Positions 1 through 6,443 of a DNA stretch of 9,918 bases are shown here, piece after piece; position 1 is the first letter of the stretch; each line of letters begins with the position of its first letter. The DNA is from JBLHUT01 sp047629975 (GTDB lineage Bacteria; Pseudomonadota; Alphaproteobacteria; Rhodobacterales; Rhodobacteraceae), in assembly GCA_047629975.1 (NCBI GenBank), contig JBLHUT010000129.1:1-9918 (forward strand), given 5' to 3'. The notes under the pieces are model-generated. The model was not told where the DNA came from and ran no database searches. It saw only the letters and a program-made list of their open reading frames with translations. The translations under genes and the position numbers were made by a program.

Positions 1-258
1 GCATTGGAACTGTGCGAAGGAGACAGGGAACCGGTTATCTACTTTCCGCGAAAGGACATCGCGATGGCGTTTTTCGACCCGACCGGCATGAAAACCCACT
101 GCCCACACAAAGGCGACGCCTCCCATTTTACGATCGAATTGCGCAGTGGTCCGCTGGAAAACGCCGCTTGGTCCTATCAGGACCCACACGATGGGCTGGA
201 GCGGATCAAGGACCACCTCGCCTTCTATCCTGATCGGGTCACTGTCGAACAATTGTAG
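1..258 (+). CDS. DUF427 domain protein, C-terminal part (5' end outside window)
   Basis: The reading frame is open from base 1 and ends at TAG 256-258, giving 85 visible codons. The gene starts upstream of the window, so the TTG at 4 is not taken as its start. Characteristic DUF427 segments are visible: PVIYFPRKDIAMAFF, then THCPHKGDASHFTI, then AAWSYQDPHDGLERIKDHLAFYPDRV. In this small family the Cys-Pro-x-Lys-Gly-Asp-Ala stretch and the Trp-Ser-Tyr-x-x-Pro stretch are the most conserved parts. Family members are short, single-domain, probably cytoplasmic proteins, so most of the protein is probably present here. The biochemical role of the family is not established to my knowledge, and the neighbourhood gives no hint because the next gene is convergent. 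Family assignment is confident; function is unknown. Confidence 0.85.
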   Translation, partial: ALELCEGDREPVIYFPRKDIAMAFFDPTGMKTHCPHKGDASHFTIELRSGPLENAAWSYQDPHDGLERIKDHLAFYPDRVTVEQL

Positions 259-271
259 CACCGGGCGCAAC

Positions 272-296
272 AGCAGGCGGGCAAAGCCCGCCTGCT
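272..296. terminator. Perfect 11-bp GC hairpin after the DUF427 gene
   Basis: AGCAGGCGGGC (272-282) pairs exactly with GCCCGCCTGCT (286-296) around an AAA loop. It starts 13 bases after the DUF427 stop codon. No T-run follows on either strand, so this is not a textbook intrinsic terminator. It may stop transcripts with help from Rho or protect a 3' end. It forms a pair with the hairpin at 305-343. Confidence 0.55.
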
Positions 297-304
297 ACCC
301 CCAA

Positions 305-343
305 CCAAGGCCACACCGCCCTGAAAGGGCGACGTGGCCTTGG
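305..343. terminator. Long interrupted hairpin between convergent genes
   Basis: CCAAGGCCAC (305-314) pairs with GTGGCCTTGG (334-343). Inside this, after a 2x2 internal loop (AC opposite AC), CGCCC (317-321) pairs with GGGCG (327-331) around a TGAAA loop. The structure totals 15 base pairs. It lies 51 bases beyond the clc stop codon on the - strand and 46 bases beyond the DUF427 stop on the + strand, so it could serve either gene. No T-run follows it. Confidence 0.5.
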
Positions 344-394
344 GCGGGAGCGCCACCCCAAACAAACCAGCGGCGCACATGCCCCCGTTATCGG

Positions 395-2080
395 TTATGA
401 ATGTTCCTCGGCCGCTGTCGCCGCCAGCGCACGGTTATAAGCTCTGAGCGCATCGACATAGAACACTGCCCCCAGTACCTGCTCGGGGGCTCCCTCTGCT
501 GCCGGAGCGACGACCGGAATAAATACATGGCCGCCTTTTTCGAACATCGGCATGGCAACTTCCAGAGTAGACGCAGACCCCAGCTTGATACCCTGCTCCA
601 ACAAGCTTTGGCAGGCCTCATCAGATGCCGCACGCGGGCTGTCCCGTGATCGCATCACGACAGCCGCCGAATAAATCGACAATAAATAGGCCTGCGGCCC
701 TGCGGCTACGTGAATGCCGCGCCGTTCCAACTGGGTCAAAAAGAAAGACCTGTCCACAAGCCTGCTCGACAGGGCCGTGGAAAGCGAAACAGCGACCATT
801 ACTGCAAGCCCTGTCTGCCAGTCTCCGGTAAGTTCGAAAACAATCAACGTAGTGGATATTGGCGCACCCAGAACTGCGGCCGCCACCGCCCCCATCCCTG
901 CCAGCGCATAAAGGGTTGTCGTCCCCGACACTTCAGGAAAAACGCTTGTCGCCACATACCCGTAAGCAAGGCCCGTCATGGCACCTATCATCAGCGAAGG
1001 CGAGAAAACACCGCCTCCCATTCGTCCGGCAACCGTTATCGCCACGGCGATGATCTTGATCAACACAAAGACGATCACCTGCGAGAACAGAAGATTACCG
1101 GTCAAGGCCGCACTCGTTGTCTGATAGCCCACACCGATGATGTGCGGATACCAGATCGCGATGAACCCCAACGCCCCCCCCGCAATAGCCGGACGCAACC
1201 ACCGCGGCAGGCCCGTCCGGGCCTGAAACAAATTCACCAGATCTTCGGCAAAAAAGAGGCCACGCATAAACGCCACCGCCACCAGCCCGCACACCACCCC
1301 GAGCAACAAGAACGCCGGCAGCTCCACATAAAATTGCAACGCCCCCTCTTCGGCCAATGTGAACTCGGTAACGTTGCCAAATTCGAGGCGGCTGATCACC
1401 GTGCCTGCAACACTGGCGATAACGATCGGCGCAAAAGCATGTACCGCGAAATGACGCAATATCACCTCCAGCGCAAAAAGCGCCCCCGCGATGGGCGCGT
1501 TAAATGACGCCGACACTGCCGCGGCAACAGCACACCCCAACAGGTCGCGCCCCGTAATGCCGTTGGCCTTGATGCGTTCGCTGACCCATGTCGAGATGAC
1601 CCCGACCAAATGGACAACAGGCCCCTCGCGCCCCGTCGAGCCTCCTGTCGACAGCGTGATCATCGACGCGGCAGCACTGGCCAATCCGGCCCGTTTCTCG
1701 ACCCGCCCGTCATTTAACGCAGCCCCCTCGATCACATCCGATACAGAGCGCACGCGCCCGTCGGGTGTAAATTTGTGCAGAATTATCCCAACAGCCAGCC
1801 CGCCGAAAATCGGCAACAGGAGAATCCACCACCACGGAAGTGTCTCGGCAAAAGCCTGTAGGTTACCCGAATCCGCCCCGCCGTAGCCTTGGGTCTGCAA
1901 CCAGGCAACTCCGATCCGGAACCCCAACGTCGCAAACCCCGATGCGATGCCCACCAACAGCGCAATAAACCAGAACTGGATCTGCCCCGGACCCTCGTTG
2001 CGCAAAACACTCCACCCGCGCTGCACATTCAAACGGCTGCGCGTCAATTGCCTCTGGATCAAACGCCCTATGAGTTTCAT
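395..2080 (-). CDS. ClC-family chloride channel/transporter
   Basis: This 561-residue inner-membrane protein moves chloride or a related anion. It has the ClC fold: hydrophobic segments run from about residue 36 to 440, followed by a soluble tail (about 465-550) resembling a degenerate CBS region. The gating-glutamate motif GREGP is at 150-154 (Glu152). SFNAPIAGALFALE at 192-205 and GGGVFSP at 355-361 (Phe359, filter) are also clear. Compared by eye with E. coli ClcA, the GSGIP filter reads RSVSD (111-115), the internal proton glutamate (Glu203) is Val206, and the filter tyrosine (Tyr445) is Phe447. Coupled H+ exchange by the classical route is therefore doubtful, and a channel or other-anion role is possible. 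The ATG at 2080 is preferred because GAAGGT lies 3 bases upstream on the coding strand and the hydrophobic core follows normally. A longer frame to 2338 would overlap the divergent oxidase. Confidence 0.93.
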   Translation of the reverse strand: MKLIGRLIQRQLTRSRLNVQRGWSVLRNEGPGQIQFWFIALLVGIASGFATLGFRIGVAWLQTQGYGGADSGNLQAFAETLPWWWILLLPIFGGLAVGIILHKFTPDGRVRSVSDVIEGAALNDGRVEKRAGLASAAASMITLSTGGSTGREGPVVHLVGVISTWVSERIKANGITGRDLLGCAVAAAVSASFNAPIAGALFALEVILRHFAVHAFAPIVIASVAGTVISRLEFGNVTEFTLAEEGALQFYVELPAFLLLGVVCGLVAVAFMRGLFFAEDLVNLFQARTGLPRWLRPAIAGGALGFIAIWYPHIIGVGYQTTSAALTGNLLFSQVIVFVLIKIIAVAITVAGRMGGGVFSPSLMIGAMTGLAYGYVATSVFPEVSGTTTLYALAGMGAVAAAVLGAPISTTLIVFELTGDWQTGLAVMVAVSLSTALSSRLVDRSFFLTQLERRGIHVAAGPQAYLLSIYSAAVVMRSRDSPRAASDEACQSLLEQGIKLGSASTLEVAMPMFEKGGHVFIPVVAPAAEGAPEQVLGAVFYVDALRAYNRALAATAAEEHS

Positions 2081-2083
2081 TGT

Positions 2084-2089
2084 ACCTTC
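2084..2089 (-). promoter_or_regulatory. Ribosome binding site of the ClC gene
   Basis: GAAGGT on the - strand, 3 bases before the ATG at 2080. It supports this start over the longer in-frame start at 2338, which would run through the divergent promoter region and into the oxidase gene. Confidence 0.6.
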
Positions 2090-2123
2090 GGCGCCTTCTG
2101 CGTTTTTTCTGTCAGTGGCAAGT

Positions 2124-2142
2124 TTGCGGGCGCAGGCCGCAA
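2124..2142. promoter_or_regulatory. Dyad TTGCGG-N7-CCGCAA in the divergent control region
   Basis: TTGCGG (2124-2129) and CCGCAA (2137-2142) form a perfect 6-bp inverted repeat with a 7-base spacer, in the 107-base gap between the divergent ClC and FAD-oxidase genes. The size and spacing suit a dimeric transcription factor, and the T-N11-A-like layout would fit a LysR-type regulator, but no regulator gene is visible nearby. On the - strand a perfect TTGACA hexamer (2164-2159) lies just upstream, but no good -10 follows at 16-18 bases; that position falls inside the dyad. The operator role is inferred. Confidence 0.35.
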
Positions 2143-2170
2143 TGCCCGAAATCTTGAATGTCAAAACTGC

Positions 2171-2177
2171 GGAAAGG
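2171..2177 (+). promoter_or_regulatory. Ribosome binding site deciding the FAD-oxidase start
   Basis: GGAAAGG lies 10 bases before the ATG at 2188. The in-frame ATG at 2158 has no purine-rich Shine-Dalgarno in front of it, so 2188 is chosen. Confidence 0.55.
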
Positions 2178-2187
2178 CATACCAGAC

Positions 2188-3564
2188 ATGACAATCCGAT
2201 CCGCAATCGAAACCTTGTCCCAACTCCTAGGCGATCAGGTCTCATGCTCCAAGCCCGATCTGGCCCTTCATGGCCAGTCCGAAAGCCATTTTCCCCCGAT
2301 GCCCCCAGATGCAGTCGTCTATCCCGAAGATACGGCACAGGTTCAGAAGATAGTACAGACCTGTGCCGCGCACCGTTGCCCGGTTATCGCGTGGGGCACG
2401 GGAACCTCTCTGGAAGGGCACGCGCTTGCCCCAAGCGGGGGCGTTTGCATCGATTTTTCCCGCATGAACCGGATACTTCGGATCAATGATGCAGACATGG
2501 ACGTGGTCGTGCAGCCGGGCATGACACGACAGGATCTGAATGCGGCGCTGCGCGACAAAGGGCTCTTTTTTCCGGTTGACCCGGGCGCCAATGCGTCGCT
2601 GGGCGGGATGGCGGCCACGCGGGCATCGGGCACGACCACTGTCCGATACGGCACAATGCGCGAGCAGGTCATGGCGCTTGAGGTTGTTCTTGGCGATGGA
2701 CGGGTGATCCGGACGGGCAGCCGGGCGCGCAAGTCGGCTGCGGGATACGACCTGACGCATCTTTTTGTCGGCTCCGAAGGAACGTTGGGCCTGATAACCG
2801 AACTCACCCTCAAGCTCCACGGCCAACCCGAGACGATTGCCGCCGCCGTTTGCAGCTTTGATACGATCGCCGCAGCAGTGGATACGGTGATCGCAACAAT
2901 TCAAACCGGCATTCCGATTGCAAGAATGGAATTTGTGGACGCCGCAACAGTTGCCGCGTGTAATGCCTATGGAGGAACCGATTTCCCCCTTTTACCTCAT
3001 TTGATGGTCGAGTTTCATGGCTCAGAGGTTGCGGTCAAAGCCGATGCCGCAACCTTTGGCGAGCTTGTTGCAGATATGGGCGGGCAGCGGTTCAATTGGT
3101 CGCCTCATACCGAAGACCGCGCAGCGTTATGGGCGCTGCGGCACAACGCCTATTATGCGATCCTCGCCTCGCGGCCCGGCGCACGTGCCGTGGTCACCGA
3201 TCTTTGCGTCCCGATCTCGCGGCTGGCAGAAGCGGTCGAGCAGACACGGGCCGACATCGCCGAAAGCGCGTTGAGCGGCCCCATTCTTGGACATGCCGGA
3301 GACGGAAATTTTCATGCCATTCTTTTGTTGGACCCTACCAACGAGGCCGAGCGGTCAGAAGCTGCAAGACTGTCGGATGCAATGGTCCGGCGGGCCTTGC
3401 GGATGGGCGGGACAGTGACAGGCGAACACGGGATCGGCATGGGCAAGCTTGATTACATGGAAGCCGAGCATGGTCCAGCATGGCAGGTCATGGCCGACAT
3501 GAAACGTATGATGGACCCTCTGAACATTCTGAACCCCGGTAAGATGGTGCGCTTGAACGGCTGA
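2188..3564 (+). CDS. FAD-linked D-lactate dehydrogenase / glycolate-oxidase GlcD-type oxidoreductase
   Basis: This 458-residue flavoenzyme oxidises a 2-hydroxyacid, most likely D-lactate, to the 2-oxoacid and passes electrons to cytochrome c, quinone or an electron-transfer partner. The N-terminal PCMH-type FAD domain (about 35-215) shows PVIAWGTGTSLEGH (65-78), FFPVDPGANASLGGMAATRA (127-146) and GYDLTHLFVGSEGTLGLITE (186-205). The C-terminal FAD-oxidase domain carries GHAGDGNFH (368-376), with the histidine pair that binds metal in relatives, and GEHGIG (412-417), then DPLNILNPGK near the end. Length fits cytochrome-type D-lactate dehydrogenases. It stands alone, without glcE/glcF-like partners downstream, which favours D-lactate dehydrogenase over a GlcDEF glycolate oxidase. 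Its end faces recN. No membrane segment or signal peptide is visible. Substrate is inferred; family is confident. Confidence 0.9.
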   Translation: MTIRSAIETLSQLLGDQVSCSKPDLALHGQSESHFPPMPPDAVVYPEDTAQVQKIVQTCAAHRCPVIAWGTGTSLEGHALAPSGGVCIDFSRMNRILRINDADMDVVVQPGMTRQDLNAALRDKGLFFPVDPGANASLGGMAATRASGTTTVRYGTMREQVMALEVVLGDGRVIRTGSRARKSAAGYDLTHLFVGSEGTLGLITELTLKLHGQPETIAAAVCSFDTIAAAVDTVIATIQTGIPIARMEFVDAATVAACNAYGGTDFPLLPHLMVEFHGSEVAVKADAATFGELVADMGGQRFNWSPHTEDRAALWALRHNAYYAILASRPGARAVVTDLCVPISRLAEAVEQTRADIAESALSGPILGHAGDGNFHAILLLDPTNEAERSEAARLSDAMVRRALRMGGTVTGEHGIGMGKLDYMEAEHGPAWQVMADMKRMMDPLNILNPGKMVRLNG

Positions 3565-3689
3565 GAGACGACCGGCACACTCCCGCGGGGGTTTGCCCCT
3601 TGGGCCAAGCCACGCTGCCGCGGCCGTTGGCCGGTGCCAGCGCGGCCTCCGGAGCATGTGGTCGGGTCTGGCAGATCTTGCAGACGTGA
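3565..3689. other. Convergent gap between FAD oxidase and recN
   Basis: These 125 GC-rich bases contain only short self-complementary stretches, for example CGGCC-GTT-GGCCG at 3621-3633. There is no hairpin followed by a T-run on either strand, so I cannot identify a convincing terminator. I see no gene in it. Confidence 0.5.
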
Positions 3690-5339
3690 TCAGCCGTCCA
3701 GCAGAGCAAGTGCTGCCGCTCTGGCAGCTGCTGTCACACGGTCACCAGCCAGCATGCGGGCCAATTCATCGACCCGATCGTTGTTCCGCAGTGCTACAAC
3801 AGTTGACGTTGTCACGTCGCCTTCAACTTTTTTCTGTACCCGCCAATGATACCCGCCCAAGGCCGCAACCTGTGGCGAATGGGTCACCACAAGAACCTGC
3901 GAGTCTTGCGCCAGAGACTTCAGGCGACGACCGACCGCATCTGCGGTTGCTCCCCCGACCCCGCGATCGATTTCGTCAAAAATCATCGTGATCCCTTGTG
4001 CCTGATCTGTCAGACACACCTTGAGCGCCAAAAGAAAGCGCGACAATTCTCCGCCAGAGGCAATTTTGTTCAACGCCCCCGCTGGCGCGCCGGGGTTGGT
4101 CGCCACCTGAAACAGAACCGCGTCAATCCCGTCGGGGCCGGCGGGAGCCTCTGAAACATGTGTGCGAAAAACCGCGCGCTCCATCTTCAAAGGTGCCAAC
4201 TCGGCAGCCATTGCTTTGTCCAGCCTTGCAGCAGCTTCTGTCCGGCGTTGCCGAAGGGCGGTTGCCTGTGCGTCAAAACCTGCACGTGCAGTCTCGACGG
4301 CCTTTTCCAACGCCCCGAGGTTGCCAACGCTCCCGTCGAGACGGGCGAGTTTTATACGCAACTCCCCGGCAAAACCGGGAAGTTCATCCGGCGTCTTCTC
4401 GTGTTTGCGAGCAAGCGCACGGATCGCAAACAGGCGTTCCTCTATGTTTTCCAGCTCGTGCGGATCAAACGACAACGCATCAAGGCACCCTGCCACTCCG
4501 TATTCGGCCTCTCCAAGAGCCTCGAGCGTGCGCGACAAAGCCTCTATCGGTGCATCCAGCCGGCCATCGGCCGCACCCGCAGCCCCTTCGAGCCAGCGCA
4601 AGGCATCCGTCAACACGCCCTCGGCCCCCTTAATCGTCAGGGCGGAATGCGCCCGCACGATATCCCCTTGAATGCGGGCCGCAGTTTGCATTTGACGCCG
4701 GCTGATATCCAGCTTGGCATCTTCCTCGGGTTTGGGATCAAGGCGGTCAAGTTCCGCCACGGCGTGGCGCAGGAATTCTTCTTCCGCGCGCAAAGCCATC
4801 ACCGTTTCGGTGCCGTGTTGCAGTTCTTTTTGCGCACGCCTCAGTTCTTTCCACGACGTTCGCAACTTCTCCAGCAAAGGCGCGCTATCGGCAAAGGTGT
4901 CAAGAAGGTCGCGATGCGCCCGCGGGTTCAACAAGCCACGGTCATCCTGCTGGCCGTGCAACTCGACCAAGGTATCCGAAATCTGGCGCAGGACCTCGCC
5001 CGAGGCGCGCCGGTCGTTGATCCACGCAGTCTTGCGGCCCTCGGCCGTATTGACGCGGCGTAAAATCAACTCGTCCGACACCGGCAGGCCCGCCTCGGAC
5101 AACACAGCGCGCGCCGGATGGTCGGGGCCAAGATCGAAACTGGCTGTCACTTCCCCCTGAGCCGCGCCCGCGCGCACCAGTTCGGCACGCCCGCGCCACC
5201 CAAGCACAAAGCCCAAAGCGTCTAGCAAGATCGACTTGCCAGCGCCGGTTTCCCCCGTCAAAACGTTCAATCCGGGCTGAAACTCCAGCTCCAGATGATC
5301 AATAATAAGAAGGTCGCGTATATCGAGACCGCGCAGCAT
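3690..5339 (-). CDS. recN: DNA repair protein RecN
   Basis: RecN is an SMC-like ATPase that acts early in recombinational repair of double-strand breaks, gathering broken ends for RecA-dependent repair. The 549-residue length is normal. The N-terminal ATPase half has Walker A GETGAGKS (29-36) and the conserved ELHGQQDD (126-133). The middle (about 150-390) is charged and helix-prone, as expected for the short coiled-coil arms. The C-terminal half has signature ASGGELSR (427-434), Walker B TMIFDEID (451-458, Asp455/Glu456) and the switch histidine in VVTHSPQ (His487). The start at 5339 (MLRGLDIRDLLIIDHLE) matches the usual RecN beginning and has GAGGG 6 bases upstream; an ATG at 5390 would add a non-family tail. 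It follows bamD after 118 bases with no terminator, so readthrough is likely. I saw no GTTC-N7-GTTC LexA box in front. Confidence 0.97.
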   Translation of the reverse strand: MLRGLDIRDLLIIDHLELEFQPGLNVLTGETGAGKSILLDALGFVLGWRGRAELVRAGAAQGEVTASFDLGPDHPARAVLSEAGLPVSDELILRRVNTAEGRKTAWINDRRASGEVLRQISDTLVELHGQQDDRGLLNPRAHRDLLDTFADSAPLLEKLRTSWKELRRAQKELQHGTETVMALRAEEEFLRHAVAELDRLDPKPEEDAKLDISRRQMQTAARIQGDIVRAHSALTIKGAEGVLTDALRWLEGAAGAADGRLDAPIEALSRTLEALGEAEYGVAGCLDALSFDPHELENIEERLFAIRALARKHEKTPDELPGFAGELRIKLARLDGSVGNLGALEKAVETARAGFDAQATALRQRRTEAAARLDKAMAAELAPLKMERAVFRTHVSEAPAGPDGIDAVLFQVATNPGAPAGALNKIASGGELSRFLLALKVCLTDQAQGITMIFDEIDRGVGGATADAVGRRLKSLAQDSQVLVVTHSPQVAALGGYHWRVQKKVEGDVTTSTVVALRNNDRVDELARMLAGDRVTAAARAAALALLDG

Positions 5340-5345
5340 CAGCGT

Positions 5346-5350
5346 CCCTC
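5346..5350 (-). promoter_or_regulatory. Ribosome binding site of recN
   Basis: GAGGG on the - strand, 6 bases before the ATG at 5339. The competing ATG at 5390 has AAGG directly abutting it, which is too close for normal spacing. Confidence 0.55.
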
Positions 5351-5356
5351 GCCCCC

Positions 5357-5417
5357 GGATTGCACCGTCCGTTGATATGACATTTTCCATCCTTCAGGGC
5401 CAGCGGGGATTGCACCG
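5357..5417. repeat. 11-bp direct repeat in front of recN
   Basis: GGATTGCACCG occurs at 5357-5367 and again at 5407-5417, starting exactly 50 bases apart. Read in recN direction both copies are CGGTGCAATCC. Both lie in the bamD-recN gap, 18 and 68 bases upstream of the recN start. No LexA-type box is visible here, so a pair of protein-binding sites is one possible meaning; chance is another. Confidence 0.45.
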
Positions 5418-5457
5418 ACACACCAGTGCGCGCAACGCCCCTCCGTGCCCCTTCAGA

Positions 5458-6300
5458 TCAGATCCAGCGCCCTTTGATCATCTGGCTGTAAATCTGCTGC
5501 AACCAACCGTTCCCTACGGCCTGAGCCTCAAGATCACGCGCCACCAACAGTTGATAGGTGTCTTCGTACCAGGGTGACGCCTGGAAATTATAGGCCAGGA
5601 TCGCACCCGCCGTTTGCGCCTCTTCGTCCAGACCAAGCGCAAGGTACGCTTCTGCCAACCGGTGAAGGGCCTCGGGCGTGTGGGCCGTCGTCTGGAATTC
5701 TTCGATCACAACCCGGAACCGGTTTATTGCAGCCGTGTAATGCTCGCGGCGCAGATAATAGCGGCCGATCTCCATTTCCTTGGCAGCAAGGTGGTCAAAC
5801 GCCAAATCGAATTTCAACATCGCAGAACGCGCATATTCACTGTTCGGATAAAGCTCGATTACAGTGCGCAGCGATTGCAGCGCCTGAAAGGTCAGCCCCT
5901 GATCGCGCCCGACCTCGTCGATCTGGTCATAATAGCTCAGGGCCAGCAAATACTGGGCATAGGCTGCGTCTTCGTCAGCCGGATAAAAATCAATATACCG
6001 CTGGGCGGCAGCACGGCTGCTTTCATAATCGGTATGCTGATGGAACGAAAACGCCTGCATTATCAAGGCACGCTTGGCCAGTTCCGAATACGGATACAGC
6101 CGCTCCACCTCGGCAAAGAAGTCTGCGGCCTTTTCGGGATCGCGGCTGGCAAGTTCAAACTCGCCGCGCTCGAAAATCTGTTCGGCGGTGAATTGCTCCA
6201 TCGCTTCTTGAGGTGTCTGCTCGGCACCACTACAGCCCGAAATAAGACCAGAAAGCATGATCGCACCGATCAGCCCTGCACGCGCCCTAACACTCGCCAT
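5458..6300 (-). CDS. bamD: Outer membrane assembly lipoprotein BamD (YfiO/ComL)
   Basis: BamD is the essential lipoprotein of the BAM complex, which folds beta-barrel proteins into the outer membrane; it sits on the periplasmic face and contacts BamA. The 280-residue product starts with a basic lipoprotein signal peptide (MASVRARAGLIGAIMLSG) ending in the lipobox I20-S21-G22-C23, so Cys23 is the predicted lipidated residue. The remainder is helical TPR-like repeats from about residue 36 to 255, with typical pieces such as FFAEVERLYPYSELAKRAL, YIDFYPADEDAAYAQYLLAL and LRTVIELYPNSEYARSAMLKFDLA. It is slightly longer than the E. coli protein. The start keeps the positive N-terminus needed for export; AAGGTGG lies about 12 bases upstream. 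It follows lpxC after 143 bases and precedes recN. Confidence 0.95.
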   Translation of the reverse strand: MASVRARAGLIGAIMLSGLISGCSGAEQTPQEAMEQFTAEQIFERGEFELASRDPEKAADFFAEVERLYPYSELAKRALIMQAFSFHQHTDYESSRAAAQRYIDFYPADEDAAYAQYLLALSYYDQIDEVGRDQGLTFQALQSLRTVIELYPNSEYARSAMLKFDLAFDHLAAKEMEIGRYYLRREHYTAAINRFRVVIEEFQTTAHTPEALHRLAEAYLALGLDEEAQTAGAILAYNFQASPWYEDTYQLLVARDLEAQAVGNGWLQQIYSQMIKGRWI

Positions 6301-6443
6301 CGTCTGCCAACCCCACCTTCTTGACTGGGCACCATGTGCTTCGCACCGGAACCGTTACCATGCTCTAGCACAGAAAAATGCGGTGCAAAACGCCTTGGTT
6401 TAAGCTTTTTGAGATAGTGGACCCAGAGCGGGCCTGCGGCGCA
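6301..6443. other. lpxC-bamD gap
   Basis: The gap is 143 bases. On the - strand it contains TTTTGC-N17-TAGAGC, a weak promoter-like pair, and a small GTGC-GAA-GCAC hairpin nearer bamD. No strong terminator follows lpxC. bamD is therefore probably transcribed at least partly from the lpxC promoter, possibly with a weak promoter of its own. I see no gene in it. Confidence 0.35.

Noticed and set aside
710..1507. 265-codon open frame on the + strand, antisense to the ClC gene
   Set aside because: It has low-complexity Arg/His/Gln/Pro composition typical of a shadow frame, with no recognisable domain.
2158..2187. Upstream ATG of the FAD-oxidase gene
   Set aside because: It adds only 10 residues and lacks a Shine-Dalgarno; GGAAAGG is correctly placed for the ATG at 2188.
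2081..2338. N-terminal extension of the ClC frame (start at 2338 on the - strand)
   Set aside because: It would overlap the divergent FAD-oxidase gene by 150 bases and add 86 residues without family likeness. The ATG at 2080 has a good ribosome binding site.
5340..5390. Longer recN start at 5390
   Set aside because: The added 17 residues are not RecN-like and AAGG directly abuts this ATG; the ATG at 5339 fits the family start and has GAGGG at good spacing.
5340..5457. LexA/SOS box in front of recN
   Set aside because: I looked for GTTC-N7-GTTC and GAAC-N7-GAAC in the gap and found neither.
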